From Sinorhizobium alkalisoli (GTDB lineage: Bacteria > Pseudomonadota > Alphaproteobacteria > Rhizobiales > Rhizobiaceae): a DNA stretch of 64,000 nt. Below the pieces are notes generated by a model, which saw only the letters and a list, made by a program, of their open reading frames with translations, did no database searches and had not been told where the DNA came from. The translations under genes were made by a program, and so were the position numbers. Below are positions 7,935 to 18,543 of this stretch, one piece after another. Position 1 is the first letter of the stretch; each line of letters opens with the position of its first letter. Location of the stretch: positions 3,094,001 through 3,158,000 of the forward strand of contig NZ_CP034909.1 in the NCBI RefSeq assembly GCF_008932245.1, written 5' to 3'.

Positions 7935-9395
7935 ATGCTCGATTTTCTCAATGATCTCTTGTGGAGCAAGGTGCTGATCGTGGTTCTGATCGGCCTCGGC
8001 CTGTGGTTCACCTTTGCCTCGCGTTTCGTGCAGCTTCGCTATTTCGGACGCATGTTCCGCATTCTCGGGTCCGGGCAGGCCTTCGCCAGCGGATCCGATG
8101 GCCATCTCTCCTCCTTCCAGGCGCTGATGCTCTCGGTCGCCGGCCGCGTCGGCGGCGGCAATATCGCCGGCGTTGCCGTGGCGATCACCCTTGGCGGCCC
8201 GGGCGCGGTCTTCTGGATGTGGGTCGTCGGCCTCATCGGCATGGCGACGAGCTTCTTCGAATGCACCCTGGCGCAGGCCTACAAGCGCGCCGAGCCGGAT
8301 GGAACCTATCGCGGCGGACCGGCCTATTACATCGCGCACGGCCTCGGCGAGCGCTGGAAGTGGCTTGCGGGCCTCTATTCGGTGCTGCTGCTGGTCACTT
8401 TCGGTTTCGGCTTCAACGGCGTGCAGTCCTATGCGGTCGCCACCTCGCTCAACGACGCCTTCGGCGTGCCGGTGATGGCGATCGGCCTCGGCATCGCCGT
8501 GCTGGTCGGCATCATCATCGCCGGCGGCGTCCGGCGCATTGCCCGCATTGCCGACGTGCTGGTACCGGTGATGGCGCTCGGCTACATCGCCATGGCCCTG
8601 GTCGTGCTCGTGCTCAACATCGACGCGCTCCCCGCCACGCTCATGCTGATCGTCAAGAGCGCCTTCGGCCTGGAGCCGGCGGTCGGCGGCGGCATCGGCG
8701 CGGCAATCGTCATGGGCGTCAGGCGCGGGCTCTTCTCCAACGAAGCCGGGCTCGGCAGCGCCCCGAATGTCGCGGCCGTCGCCGAAGTCCCGCATCCCGC
8801 CTCGCAGGGCGTCGTCCAGGCCTTCTCCGTCTTCATCGACACGCTGATCGTGTGCTCCTGCACCGCTTTCATCATCCTGCTCGGCGACGTCTATCGCCCG
8901 GGTGCCGAGGAGGTTGGCGGCATCGCACTCGCACAAGCCTCGCTGGCCGGCCATATCGGCGAAGGGGGCCGGGTCTTCGTCAGCATTGCGATGATGCTCT
9001 TCGGTTTCACCACGATGATCTACAACTACTATCTGGGCGAGAACAGCCTTGCCTGGCTCGGCGGGCAGAACAGGCCGCTGATCATCGTCTATCGCATTGC
9101 GGTGATCGGCCTCTGCGGCTGGGGCGCCACCTCCGACCTCGGCACGATCTTCGCCTTTGCCGACGTCACGATGGGCCTGCTGGCGCTCGTCAATCTCTTC
9201 GCGCTCGTCATGCTCTTCAAGCCCGCTCTGAAGTTGATGCAGGACTACGACAGCCAGCTTGCGAAGAACGCCGGCGAGCCGGTCTTCGATCCGGAAAGGT
9301 TCGGCTATGCCGGCATCGACCGCAAAGCCTGGAGCGGCACGGCATGGCGCGAGGAACCCGAAGCCGTAGCAGCGGGCGGAAGCGCGCGCGCCTAA
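7935..9395 (+). CDS. AGCS-family sodium:amino-acid symporter
   Basis: The 486-residue integral membrane protein shows about ten hydrophobic segments and the AGCS (alanine or glycine:cation symporter) signature blocks: GGNIAGVAVAITLGGPGAVFWMW, RGGPAYYI, RRGLFSNEAGLGSAPN and FGFTTMIYNYYLGEN. Members import alanine or glycine with sodium. Here the coupling to aspartase and asparaginase suggests uptake of asparagine or a related amino acid (inference). GGGAGGAC precedes the ATG at 7935. A strong hairpin separates it from aspA, which may give different expression levels within one transcript. Confidence 0.88.
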   Translation: MLDFLNDLLWSKVLIVVLIGLGLWFTFASRFVQLRYFGRMFRILGSGQAFASGSDGHLSSFQALMLSVAGRVGGGNIAGVAVAITLGGPGAVFWMWVVGLIGMATSFFECTLAQAYKRAEPDGTYRGGPAYYIAHGLGERWKWLAGLYSVLLLVTFGFGFNGVQSYAVATSLNDAFGVPVMAIGLGIAVLVGIIIAGGVRRIARIADVLVPVMALGYIAMALVVLVLNIDALPATLMLIVKSAFGLEPAVGGGIGAAIVMGVRRGLFSNEAGLGSAPNVAAVAEVPHPASQGVVQAFSVFIDTLIVCSCTAFIILLGDVYRPGAEEVGGIALAQASLAGHIGEGGRVFVSIAMMLFGFTTMIYNYYLGENSLAWLGGQNRPLIIVYRIAVIGLCGWGATSDLGTIFAFADVTMGLLALVNLFALVMLFKPALKLMQDYDSQLAKNAGEPVFDPERFGYAGIDRKAWSGTAWREEPEAVAAGGSARA

Positions 9396-9417
9396 GCGTC
9401 AACCGAAACGAGCAGGT

Positions 9418-9467
9418 AGAGCGGGAAAGCGCCGGAAAACCGCAGACGATTTTCCGTTTCCCGCTCT
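9418..9467. repeat. Long intercistronic hairpin
   Basis: AGAGCGGGAAA at 9418 pairs with TTTCCCGCTCT at its far end, and GGAAAA pairs with TTTTCC inside, giving an interrupted stem of about 17 bp. There is no U-run, only AAA, so it is more likely an mRNA-stabilising or REP-like structure than a terminator. Confidence 0.55.
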
Positions 9468-9527
9468 AAAACTGGTGCAGGGCCGGGACCGCCGGCCCGT
9501 CGTTTCAATCCATCGCGAGCGAATCCC

Positions 9528-10930
<1,403 letters not shown>

Positions 10931-10934
<4 letters not shown>

Positions 10935-11953
10935 GCCGGCGCGTCCTCATCCTGCATACGGGCGGCACCATCGGCATGGAAGCCGCGCCCGGCGGCCTCA
11001 AGCCGATGGCCGGCTTTGGCGCCCTGCTCAAGCGCAGGCTCGGCGAAACGGCCTCGGCGACGCCGCTCCCGGATTGCGATGTCGTCGAGCTCGACAGCCT
11101 GATCGACAGCGCCAATCTGCAGCCGGCGCAATGGCCGGTCATTGCCGGCGAGCTCGTCCGCCGCTGGGATGCCTATGACGGCTTCGTCGTGCTGCACGGC
11201 ACCGACACGATGGCGTGGACGGCTTCGGCGCTCTCCTTCATGCTGCGCGGCCTCGACAAGCCCGTGATCCTGACGGGCGCGCAGATTCCGCTGACGGCGC
11301 CGCGCAGCGACGGGCTCGAAAATCTCGAGATGGCGCTGATCCTCGCCGCGCAGTATCCGCTGCGCGAAGTCGGCCTCTGTTTCGGCCGCAAGCTCTTGCG
11401 CGGCAACCGCAGCCGCAAGATCGCGACCGACCGCTTCGATGCCTTCGACTCGCCCAATTATCCGGCGATCGCCGAGGCCGGCATCAACATCGTGCTGCGC
11501 CGGGAGCTGTTGCTCGCCGCCGAGCCCAAGGCCTTCTTTCTGCCGGACCATTTCGATCCGGAGGCCGTGGCGGTCATCACCATCCACCCCGGCCTTTCGC
11601 CGCGCGTCGTCGAGGCGGTGCTCTCCGATCCGATGCTCAAAGGCGTTGTGCTGCGCAGCTACGGCGTCGGCAATGTGCCGGAAGCAAACGCGCGGCTGCT
11701 CGCCGCCCTCGGCGCGGCGCTCAAGCGCGGCGTCACGGTGGTCAACACGACGCAATGCGTGATCGGCGCGGTGGCGCAGGACACCTATGCCACAGGCGCC
11801 GCGCTTGCCCGCATCGGCGCGGTGTCGGGCGCCGACATGACGCTCGAGGCGGCCTTTGCCAAGCTGCACGTGCTAATCGCCGAGGGATTGCCGCCCGAGG
11901 ACATTCGCGCCCGCATGGCGGTGCCGCTCGCGGGCGAGATGATCGCCGGTTGA
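10931..11953 (+). CDS. ansA: L-asparaginase (type I/II asparaginase fold)
   Basis: The protein has 340 residues with both catalytic threonine motifs: HTGGTIG at residues 9-15 and VLHGTDTMAWTASAL around residues 87-101. The following TGAQIPLTAPRSDGLENL block also matches the family. It hydrolyses asparagine to aspartate and ammonia; aspartase then gives fumarate. No signal peptide is seen, so it should be cytoplasmic. The ATG at 10931 overlaps the aspA stop by four bases. It ends 3 bases before the convergent aldose epimerase stop, with no obvious terminator between. Confidence 0.92.
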
Positions 11954-11956
11954 AGC

Positions 11957-12973
11957 TCAGCTTTTCGTGAAAACGTAGTCGGTTTCCTGGCGGAGCGTTT
12001 CGCCCGGGCGCAGCACCGCCCTCGGGAAGCCGTCGTGATTGATGGCGTCCGGCCAGATCTGGGTTTCAAGGCAGAAGCCGGCGAAGGGGCCATAGGGGCG
12101 GCCTTCGAGACCCGGAGCCGAGACGTTGAGCTTGCTGCCGGTATAGAGCTGGACCCCCGGCTCGGTGGTCAGCACCTCCAGCGTCACGCCGGACCCGATG
12201 CTGCGCACCAGCGCTATCGAGCGCTTCTCCATGCGCTCGGGCGAGAGGCAGAAATTGTGGTCATAGGCAATCCCGTTGCCGTCCATCTGCCGCCGCATCG
12301 AGGTCATTTCCCGGAGATCGAAGACGGTGCCTGCAACCGGACGGATCTCGCCGGTCGGGATAAGATGCTCGTCCACCGGCAGGTAGTGGTCGGCGGCGAT
12401 CATGATGTCATGCCCGAGCGCGTCGACGCTGCCGTCGAGATTGAAGTAGCTGTGCTGGCATAAATTGGCGAGCGTCGGCGCGTCGGTGGCCGATTCGTAG
12501 AGGACGTTCAACGTGCCGCCCGGCTTCAGGCGATAGGTGCAGGTGATCGTGCAGTTGCCCGGATAGCCGGCCCGGCCGTCGGGATCGGTGATCCTGAGCG
12601 TGACGCTGTCCCCGGTCCTCGCGATGATCGTCCAATTGCGCTTGCCGATATTGTCGCTTCCGCCATGCAGATGCGTGACGCCCTTCTCGTTGAGCTCGAG
12701 CTGATAGACCTTGCCGTCGAGGGTGAAGCGTCCTTCGCCGATCCGGTTGGCATTGCGGCCGGGGGTGGCGCCGAAATAGGAGGAATAGGCGGGATAGCTG
12801 TCGAAATCCTCGAATCCGAGCACGAGCGGCGGCGCATGGCCTTCGAGCCTGAGATCCTGGATGACGGCCCCCCAGCTCAGAACCTTCGCCGTCAGCCCGC
12901 CACCGCTGAGGGTCACGCGGTGGACCGGTTCGCCGGAAGGCAGGTGGCCGAAGACTTCCGTGTCGGTGCTCAT
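11957..12973 (-). CDS. galM: Aldose 1-epimerase (mutarotase)
   Basis: The 338-residue protein shows the mutarotase landmarks: GRNANRIGEGRFTLDG near residue 70, GGSDNIGKRNW following a conserved THLHG, the catalytic-histidine block LCQHSYFNLDG and the acid/base glutamate region TTEPGVQLYTG. The enzyme interconverts the alpha and beta anomers of aldoses such as galactose and glucose. The start ATG at 12973 has GAGGGACAG upstream; the open frame runs on into metA territory but that extension is not protein-like. It is monocistronic as far as can be seen. Confidence 0.88.
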   Translation of the reverse strand: MSTDTEVFGHLPSGEPVHRVTLSGGGLTAKVLSWGAVIQDLRLEGHAPPLVLGFEDFDSYPAYSSYFGATPGRNANRIGEGRFTLDGKVYQLELNEKGVTHLHGGSDNIGKRNWTIIARTGDSVTLRITDPDGRAGYPGNCTITCTYRLKPGGTLNVLYESATDAPTLANLCQHSYFNLDGSVDALGHDIMIAADHYLPVDEHLIPTGEIRPVAGTVFDLREMTSMRRQMDGNGIAYDHNFCLSPERMEKRSIALVRSIGSGVTLEVLTTEPGVQLYTGSKLNVSAPGLEGRPYGPFAGFCLETQIWPDAINHDGFPRAVLRPGETLRQETDYVFTKS

Positions 12974-13139
12974 TTTCTGTCCCTCGCTCCTTATCCCGAT
13001 GCCGGCGCCAAACTGCGTCATTTCCAGCCATGCGGCAACGGGAAAGTTCAGCGGGGCAATTGCTTGGTCGCCGCCTGCAGACCGGCGTGCGTCACCGTGA
13101 TCTTTTCCGTCTTCAGTTCGAGGAAGAAGGGAATGAACA

Positions 13140-14063
13140 TTAAGGCTCGGCACCGATCTTCGCGAGTTCGTAGGGCGTCGTCTGGTAGATCTCGTTGATC
13201 CAGTTGCCGAAGAAGAGATGCGCATGGCTGCGCCAACGGTTCTGCGGCGGCAGCGCCGCGTCGTTGTGCGGGAAATAGTCGTGCGGCAGCTTGATCGGCA
13301 CGCCGGCATCGACGTCGCGGAAATATTCCTCCGACAGCGAGGTGGAATCATATTCGACGTGATTGAACATGTAGAGCCGGTTGCCCTTCCGTTCGTGCAC
13401 GAGGCAGACGCCCATCTCCTTCGATTCCATCAGGATCTCGAGCCCCGGCACCCGCTCGATATCGGCGCGGCGCACCTCCGTCCAGCGCGAGACGGGCACG
13501 GCGAAATCATCGGAAAAGCCGTTCAGATAGACCGACGAAGGCTTCAGGTTCTGGTGCCGGTAGACGCCGAAGGCCTTTTCTTTCAGCGAATATTTCGGGA
13601 CGCCGTGGAAATGGTAGATCGCCGCCATGGCGCCCCAGCAGACATTCATGGTCGAATGCACATTGGTCGCCGTCCAGTCGAAGATGCGCTTAAGCTCGTC
13701 CCAATAGGTGACCTCCTCGTAGTCGAGGGTCTCGACCGGCGCGCCGGTGATGATGAAACCGTCGAACTTGCGGCCCTTCACCTCCTCCCAGGTCTCATAA
13801 AAGGCGAGCAGATGATCCTCCGGCGTGTTCTTCGGCCGATAGCCGTTGACCCGCACCAGCGACAGTTCGACCTGCAGGGGCGTGGCGCCGATCAGCCGCG
13901 CCATCTGGAGCTCGGTCTTGATCTTGTTCGGCATGAGATTGAGAAGCCCGATCTGGAGCGGGCGGATGTCCTGCCGGATCGCCGCGGTCTCTGTCATCAC
14001 CCGCACACCCTCGTTGACCAGGGTCTCGAAGGCGGGCAGCGCGTCGGGAATCTTGATGGGCAT
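13140..14063 (-). CDS. metA: Homoserine O-acetyltransferase, MetA type
   Basis: A 307-residue MetA-fold acyltransferase. Catalytic elements visible are the Cys in VCWGAMAA, the His in FNHVEYD and the Glu just after it. The acyl-CoA selector position reads [14 protein letters not shown]: a Glu at this place is known to favour acetyl-CoA, whereas the E. coli succinyltransferase has Gly, so O-acetylhomoserine is the predicted product for methionine synthesis. The ATG at 14063 matches the family start MPIKIPD; an in-frame GTG nine bases upstream is less likely. Expression is governed by the SAM-II riboswitch and terminator in the leader. Confidence 0.92.
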   Translation of the reverse strand: MPIKIPDALPAFETLVNEGVRVMTETAAIRQDIRPLQIGLLNLMPNKIKTELQMARLIGATPLQVELSLVRVNGYRPKNTPEDHLLAFYETWEEVKGRKFDGFIITGAPVETLDYEEVTYWDELKRIFDWTATNVHSTMNVCWGAMAAIYHFHGVPKYSLKEKAFGVYRHQNLKPSSVYLNGFSDDFAVPVSRWTEVRRADIERVPGLEILMESKEMGVCLVHERKGNRLYMFNHVEYDSTSLSEEYFRDVDAGVPIKLPHDYFPHNDAALPPQNRWRSHAHLFFGNWINEIYQTTPYELAKIGAEP

Positions 14064-14083
14064 GGGCTCCACTCGATCAATAC

Positions 14084-14116
14084 AAAAAAACCGGCGGCGA
14101 GATCATCGCGACCGGT
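14084..14116 (-). terminator. Rho-independent terminator in the metA leader
   Basis: On the minus strand ACCGG...CCGGT closes a stem with further GCGA/CGC pairs, followed directly by TTTTTTT. It lies between the SAM-II aptamer and the metA start, as expected if ligand binding favours transcription termination. Confidence 0.7.
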
Positions 14117-14138
14117 CCTCGGAAATCGTTCTCCTCGG

Positions 14139-14194
14139 CCCTTTAGCGACTTCTTTAACGTGGCTGCAAGCCGGCCGGCCAAATCACCACGGAT
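14139..14194 (-). ncRNA. SAM-II (metA) riboswitch aptamer
   Basis: The minus strand reads CGTGGTGATTTG, then GGCCGGCCGGCTTGCAGCC, ACGTTAAA and AAGTCGCTAAAG. These are the conserved SAM-II elements: the P1 strand GGTGATTTG, CGGCTTGC-GCCACGTTAAA and the pseudoknot-forming AAGTCGCTAAA. This alphaproteobacterial class binds S-adenosylmethionine and represses methionine genes such as metA. It is about 75 bases upstream of metA. Confidence 0.93.
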
Positions 14195-14381
14195 CGTTTG
14201 ATAGCGCGAGGACTGCCGTATGGTCAACGAAAAACGATTCCGGATGGCCAAAGAAGGACGCGCGGAAGGACGCGCGCATTAATGAGCCGGCTACCGAATT
14301 GCGCCAAGCGATCCTGCGTTCCATGGTCGAGCGATCCTCAGGTCGTGGTCGGCGACATAGTGCATCGGCTCGTCGTTCTCC

Positions 14382-14762
14382 TCAGCCTCTGAACGCCGTG
14401 ACCTCGATCTCGATCAGCATTTCCGGGCGGATCAGGTCGCAGACGATCATCGTCGCGGCCGGACGGATGTCGCCGAACAGCTCGCCGAAGATCGGAAAGA
14501 CGCGGTCGGCGAAGCTGGCGTCCGTGACGTAGCAATGGCTGCGCACGACATCCGAGAGCGAGAAGCCGCCCTCCTTGAGCGCGCCCTCGATCGTCTTCAG
14601 ACAGTTGCGCGCCTGTTCCTCCACCGTCTCCGGCATGATCATGGTGGCATAATCGTAGCCGGTCGTGCCGGAGAGGAAGCACCAGTCGCCCTTGACGACG
14701 GCACGCGAATAGCCTGCCGCCTTCTCGAAGGGCGAACCGGAGGAAATAAGCCTGGCCGCCAC
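14382..14762 (-). CDS. RidA-family protein (YjgF/YER057c/UK114)
   Basis: A 126-residue RidA-like protein ending with the family C-terminus PAATMIVCDLIRPEMLIEIEVTAFRG. The conserved Arg that binds the 2-imino acid carboxylate in true RidA corresponds to the R in DLIRPEMLIEIE. The VVRSHCYVTD block is also typical. True RidA deaminates reactive enamine/imine intermediates from PLP enzymes, but divergent subgroups have other or unknown substrates and I cannot place this one. It starts 7 bases after the leuD stop and is probably co-transcribed with it. Confidence 0.85.
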   Translation of the reverse strand: MAARLISSGSPFEKAAGYSRAVVKGDWCFLSGTTGYDYATMIMPETVEEQARNCLKTIEGALKEGGFSLSDVVRSHCYVTDASFADRVFPIFGELFGDIRPAATMIVCDLIRPEMLIEIEVTAFRG

Positions 14763-14769
14763 TGGGCGC

Positions 14770-15375
14770 TTATGCCCAGGGCCGGGAGGTAGCGGTTGCC
14801 GTCTCGAAATTGTCGATGGCGCTCGCCTTCTCCAGCGTCAGGCCGATATCGTCGAGGCCGTTCAGCAGGCAATGGCGCTTGAAGGCGTCGATCTCGAACT
14901 TGATCGAACCGCCATCCGGGCCGGTGATCTCCTGCGCCTCGAGATCGACGGTGAGCACCGCATTGGAGCCGCGGCTGGCGTCGTCCATCAGCTTGTCGAG
15001 GTCGGCCTGGCTGACGACGATCGGCAGGATGCCGTTCTTGAAACAGTTGTTGTAGAAGATATCGGCGAACGAGGTCGAGATGACGCAGCGGATGCCGAAG
15101 TCGAGGAGTGCCCAGGGCGCGTGTTCGCGCGAGGAGCCGCAACCGAAATTGTCGCCGGCGACGAGAATCCTGGCGTCCTGGTAGGCCGGCTTGTTGAGCA
15201 CGAAGTCCGGGTTCAGCGTGCCGTCTTCGTTGTAGCGGGATTCGGCGAAAAGCCCCTTGCCGAGGCCGGTGCGCTTGATCGTCTTCAGGTAGTCCTTCGG
15301 AATGATCATGTCCGTGTCGACGTTGACGACGGGCAAGGGCGCGGCAACGCCGGTAAGCTTGACGAACTTTTCCAT
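14770..15375 (-). CDS. leuD: 3-isopropylmalate dehydratase small subunit
   Basis: The 201-residue length matches the LeuD subunit. Visible landmarks are the N-terminal [23 protein letters not shown], the [33 protein letters not shown] block that contributes to the aconitase-like active site, and [20 protein letters not shown]. With LeuC (not in this window) it isomerises 2-isopropylmalate to 3-isopropylmalate in leucine synthesis. The separation of leuD from leuC is normal in rhizobia. The ATG is 15375. Confidence 0.95.
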   Translation of the reverse strand: MEKFVKLTGVAAPLPVVNVDTDMIIPKDYLKTIKRTGLGKGLFAESRYNEDGTLNPDFVLNKPAYQDARILVAGDNFGCGSSREHAPWALLDFGIRCVISTSFADIFYNNCFKNGILPIVVSQADLDKLMDDASRGSNAVLTVDLEAQEITGPDGGSIKFEIDAFKRHCLLNGLDDIGLTLEKASAIDNFETATATSRPWA

Positions 15376-15500
15376 GTCTTGGCCTTCGATTTCAGCGGGA
15401 AGTGTTGGCAGAAGCGTTTAGATCAGTTTTGCGCTGAATTGAAGGAGAATCTGCGTTTGCCGGACTCGGGTAACCGAGCGCAATGGTCGTTGAAGGCAGA

Positions 15501-15746
15501 TCACAGATCGATGATCGTGCCGCGGCCGTCGTTCCAGATCCGTATTTCCCGCTCTCGACCGGCGGAAGCCGCGCGGGTATGCGCTGGCCGCGGCCGCGGG
15601 CCGAGTCTTGCGGCGATCGCGCTGCCGATCGCGATCGCGGCGGCGATGCCGGCAAGCGCCAGCGCGAGGGAAGCGGTGAAGACGAGAGCGGCCAGCGAGA
15701 GGACGATGGCCGCGGTCATGAAAAGAACAGAGCGGATGCTGCGCAT
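15501..15746 (-). CDS. Small single-pass membrane protein, function unknown
   Basis: An 81-residue protein with a long hydrophobic stretch at about residues 9-46 (FMTAAIVLSLAALVFTASLALALAGIAAAIAIGSAIAARL), long enough for one long or two short membrane helices. It is followed by an Arg-rich cytoplasmic-type tail ending EIRIWNDGRGTIIDL. Composition, the ATG and the lack of a better frame support a real gene. I recognise no family. It is divergent from the CoA-ester lyase gene. Confidence 0.6.
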   Translation of the reverse strand: MRSIRSVLFMTAAIVLSLAALVFTASLALALAGIAAAIAIGSAIAARLGPRPRPAHTRAASAGREREIRIWNDGRGTIIDL

Positions 15747-15861
15747 AGGACTACCTTTCTGTCACGCATGTGGGTGTGCGCCCGCGCGCTTGCAAGGGGC
15801 GCAGGAGAGCTGCAAGAGCGCCGGCTTGCGCGAAAGCGCAAAGGGGGGCACAACGACGCCT

Positions 15862-16767
15862 ATGACGAGACCGACCGACCACCATCCCGTGCGGCTGCGC
15901 CGCTCCGTGCTCTCCGTTCCGGCGGACAACCCCCGTGCGCTCGCCAAGGTCAAGGTTCTGACCGCCGATGCCGTCATCTTCGATCTCGAGGATGCCGTGG
16001 CGCCCGAGCGCAAGAGAGAGGCGCGCGACGCGCTGGTACGGCATCTTTCCGAGGACCGGCCTGAGATCGAAACGGTCATCCGCATCAACCGGACGGAGGC
16101 GGGGTTCGACGAACTGGATCTTGCCGCCGCACTCGCCGTCAGTGCCGATGCGGTCCTCCTGCCCAAGGTCGAAGTCCCCGCCGACATTCAGGCCGCTCTC
16201 GACTGGCTCGCGGAAAACGACGCACCGGAAAGCGTGAGGCTCTGGGCGATGATCGAGACGCCGCGCGGCGTGATCAATGCGCCGGCGATCGCCGAGACCG
16301 GGCGCACGCGCGCCGGCCGGCTCGACTGCCTCGTCGTCGGCCTGAATGATATGAGAAAGGCGACCGGCGTCGCCGACCTCCCGAGCCGCCCCTATCTCCT
16401 GTCCTGGCTGATGCAGATCCTCCTTGCCGCCCGCGGCAGCGGTCTCGATGCCGTCGATGCGGTCTTCAACGACTTCCGCGATGCGCAAGGTTTCGAAACC
16501 GAGTGCCGGCAGGGACGCGACATGGGCTACGACGGCAAGATGCTGATCCACCCGGCCCAGATTGCTTTCGCCAACGACGCCTTCGGCATCGATGACGCAG
16601 CGCTCGCGGAGGCGCGCGCGATCATCGCCGCCTTTGCCCTTCCGGAAAATTCCGGCAAAGGCGTGATCAGTCTCAACGGCCGCATGGTCGAGCGGCTGCA
16701 TCTGGACGAAGCGCAGAAACTCGCCGCCAAGGCGGATATCATCGAAACACGAAAGGCAAGATCGTGA
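15862..16767 (+). CDS. HpcH/HpaI aldolase/citrate lyase family protein (CoA-ester lyase)
   Basis: The 301-residue protein has the CitE-like TIM-barrel sequence: RRSVLSVPADNPRALAKV at the start, FDLEDAVAPERKREAR with the Mg-binding acidic residues, LPKVEVPAD, WAMIETPRGVINAPAI and DMGYDGKMLIHPAQI. Family members cleave or form malyl-, citramalyl- or citryl-CoA type esters; there is no partner citrate lyase subunit here, so an L-malyl/beta-methylmalyl-CoA lyase-like role is more plausible than citrate lyase. The following DUF1737 gene overlaps its stop, indicating coupling. Confidence 0.85.
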   Translation: MTRPTDHHPVRLRRSVLSVPADNPRALAKVKVLTADAVIFDLEDAVAPERKREARDALVRHLSEDRPEIETVIRINRTEAGFDELDLAAALAVSADAVLLPKVEVPADIQAALDWLAENDAPESVRLWAMIETPRGVINAPAIAETGRTRAGRLDCLVVGLNDMRKATGVADLPSRPYLLSWLMQILLAARGSGLDAVDAVFNDFRDAQGFETECRQGRDMGYDGKMLIHPAQIAFANDAFGIDDAALAEARAIIAAFALPENSGKGVISLNGRMVERLHLDEAQKLAAKADIIETRKARS

Positions 16768-16970
16768 AACTCTATCGCTTTCTCACCGGCCCCGACGACG
16801 CCTCCTTCTGCCATAAGGTGACGGCGGCGCTGAACCAGGGATGGGAGCTCCACGGCAATCCGACCTATGCCTTCAACGCCGACACCCAGCATATGCAGTG
16901 CGGCCAGGCGGTGGTGAAGGAAGTGTCGGGCAAGGATTACCATCCGGACGTCAAGCTCTCGGAAGAGTGA
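16764..16970 (+). CDS. DUF1737 small protein
   Basis: A 68-residue protein: KLYRFLTGPDDASFCHKVTAALNQGWELHGNPTYAF is the DUF1737 pattern, in which a short fold around WELHG recurs. It starts with GTG at 16764, overlapping the stop of the lyase gene (GTGA). Its function is unknown. The coupling suggests it acts with, or is regulated with, the lyase. Confidence 0.75.
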   Translation: MKLYRFLTGPDDASFCHKVTAALNQGWELHGNPTYAFNADTQHMQCGQAVVKEVSGKDYHPDVKLSEE

Positions 16971-17048
16971 GCGCAACGTCGCGATCGTCTCCCTGTAGCG
17001 AGAGGTCAATCGAGAACGCGCGGCGGCCGACGACGACTTGTCGCCGTG

Positions 17049-17726
17049 TCATGCGAGTTGGGAAGCGGCCGACATCAGTTCTTCGGGATTCAACGCCCGG
17101 CATACGTTTCGGCCATCCTCTTCGACTTCGGTGAAACTCCAGCGTACCACGCCGTCGCGGTCGAGCAGGAAATGGCCGACAAGCTGCATATGACCGGGTA
17201 TCCGCACCTGCTCATCGGCTTCCGTGACTTCATACCCGTCCTTGCTGCTGAGAAGATCGCCGCCGCTCGCCGGATTCATCGGTTCGGGCAACTCCCCCGG
17301 CCAATCGACCCGCATCGCCGAGACCGCGTCCATTCCGACCCTCTGCGGCCAGTTGGTCTCATTTTCCGTAAACTCGATGAGAGGCAAGCCGAAGACGCGG
17401 TGCGAAGCGCGCTCGGTGTCGGATGCGGCGAGCAGGCCGGGTATAGGCTGGTAGCGGAAATAGAGGCGTGCGCGTTCCACCGGGGTGTTGACCACCGCCA
17501 GCGAGGCGACGCCTTTCTCGCTAAGGGCCGGGTTGAGCCGGGCCATCGCCGCCACATGGCGTCGGCAGAACGGACAAAGCAGCCCTCGAAACAACCCGAT
17601 CAACACGGGGCTTCGACCGCGAAAATCATCAAGCGCGATCCTCCCCTCGCGGGATATCGCGTCCAGCACGATGTTGGGGGCCTGGTCGCCCGGCTGTAGC
17701 GGATGGTCTGGATAGTGCTCAGACAT
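17049..17726 (-). CDS. Redoxin (AhpC/TSA-like) protein
   Basis: The protein of about 225 residues follows the thioredoxin-fold peroxiredoxin plan: LQPGDQAPNIVLDAISREGRIALDDFRGRSPVLIGLF, then RGLLCPFCRRHVAAM, where a CPFC pair replaces the usual peroxiredoxin Thr-x-x-Cys arrangement. VASLAVVNTPVERARLY and FLLDRDGVVRWSF follow. It is likely a thiol-dependent reductase or peroxiredoxin relative rather than a classical AhpC. The ATG at 17726 (MSEHYPD) is chosen over an upstream start because family homology begins there. Confidence 0.75.
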   Translation of the reverse strand: MSEHYPDHPLQPGDQAPNIVLDAISREGRIALDDFRGRSPVLIGLFRGLLCPFCRRHVAAMARLNPALSEKGVASLAVVNTPVERARLYFRYQPIPGLLAASDTERASHRVFGLPLIEFTENETNWPQRVGMDAVSAMRVDWPGELPEPMNPASGGDLLSSKDGYEVTEADEQVRIPGHMQLVGHFLLDRDGVVRWSFTEVEEDGRNVCRALNPEELMSAASQLA

Positions 17727-17847
17727 GGTCGACCTCCTCGCCCGAAGGACCAGCCAAGAAGAGGCAGTATGGCTCAGAATCGAGGCGAAAATGGTCCGGT
17801 CGCCGACGGGCAAGCGTAAACAGCTGCGATCCCTGCCGCGGTGAAAT

Positions 17848-17944
17848 GCGCGTCTTTTCAGACGCGCAAAGGTCGCTGTAACTCTTTGAATCGGCGCATT
17901 GAGCTTTCCGAAAATCGGGTACGATTTTCGGGCCGATGCGCTAG
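17848..17944 (+). repeat. Rhizobial intergenic repeat, copy 3 of 4
   Basis: Same unit as at 5286 but lacking the first few bases, starting GCGCGTCTTTTCAGACGCGC and ending GGGCCGATGCGCTAG. The last bases CTAG supply, on the minus strand, the stop codon of the metallopeptidase gene. The repeat therefore defines that gene's 3' end. Confidence 0.8.
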
Positions 17945-18375
17945 CCGCCCAGATGTTCGACGCTCGCCTCGATCCGCTCCATGTCGTCGTCGGACAGGCC
18001 GAAATGGTGGCCGATCTCGTGGATCAGCACATGGGTGATGATGTCGCCCAGCGTTTCGTCGTTTTCCGCCCAATAATCGAGGATCGGGCGACGGTAGAGA
18101 ATGATCCGGTTCGGCAGTTCGCCGGTTTCGAGCGTGAAGCGTTCGCCGATGCCGCGGCCTTCGAAGAGGCCGAGCAGGTCGAAAGGCGTCTCCAGCGCCA
18201 TGTCTTCGAAGACGTCGTCGCTCGGGAAATCGGCAACTTCGATGGTGAGATCCGTCGTCAGCTTGCGGAATTCCTCCGGCAGATGGATGTAGGCTTCAAA
18301 CGCAAGCTGTTCGAATGTCGTAAGCGTCGGTGCGTGGCGTTCCCGCCAATCTTCGGTCTGGTCTATGCGGGCCAT
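17941..18375 (-). CDS. Small zinc metallopeptidase family protein (minimal zincin)
   Basis: A 144-residue protein with the zincin motif HEIGHHFGLSD (residues about 119-129) preceded by ITHVLI; the two His and the Glu form a classic HExxH site, and the downstream Asp could be the third ligand. The N-terminal half (FEQLAFEAYIHLPEEFR) is typical of this short alphaproteobacterial family. Substrates are unknown. The ATG at 18375 has AAGGAG five bases upstream, so I reject the GTG two codons earlier. The stop codon comes from the adjoining repeat. Confidence 0.85.
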   Translation of the reverse strand: MARIDQTEDWRERHAPTLTTFEQLAFEAYIHLPEEFRKLTTDLTIEVADFPSDDVFEDMALETPFDLLGLFEGRGIGERFTLETGELPNRIILYRRPILDYWAENDETLGDIITHVLIHEIGHHFGLSDDDMERIEASVEHLGG

Positions 18376-18507
18376 GGGCACTCCTTGTCGCCCTCATATA
18401 GCGGTTTCGCCTTTGTTTTTCGAGTGTTGAATTCCACCCGGACGAGGCAAGGAATAAATTCTTACATCATGACGGTTGACTCTTTTCGCAAGCTCTGGAA
18501 TCCATAA

Positions 18508-18522
18508 GAACATAACGTGAAC
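18508..18522. promoter_or_regulatory. LexA (SOS) box, alphaproteobacterial type
   Basis: GAAC at 18508-18511 and GAAC at 18519-18522 are separated by exactly 7 bases (ATAACGT). GAAC-N7-GAAC is the direct-repeat operator established for LexA in alphaproteobacteria. It lies 22 bases before the imuA start. Confidence 0.9.
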
Positions 18523-18543
18523 ATATGATCGGAGTTGACCGTC

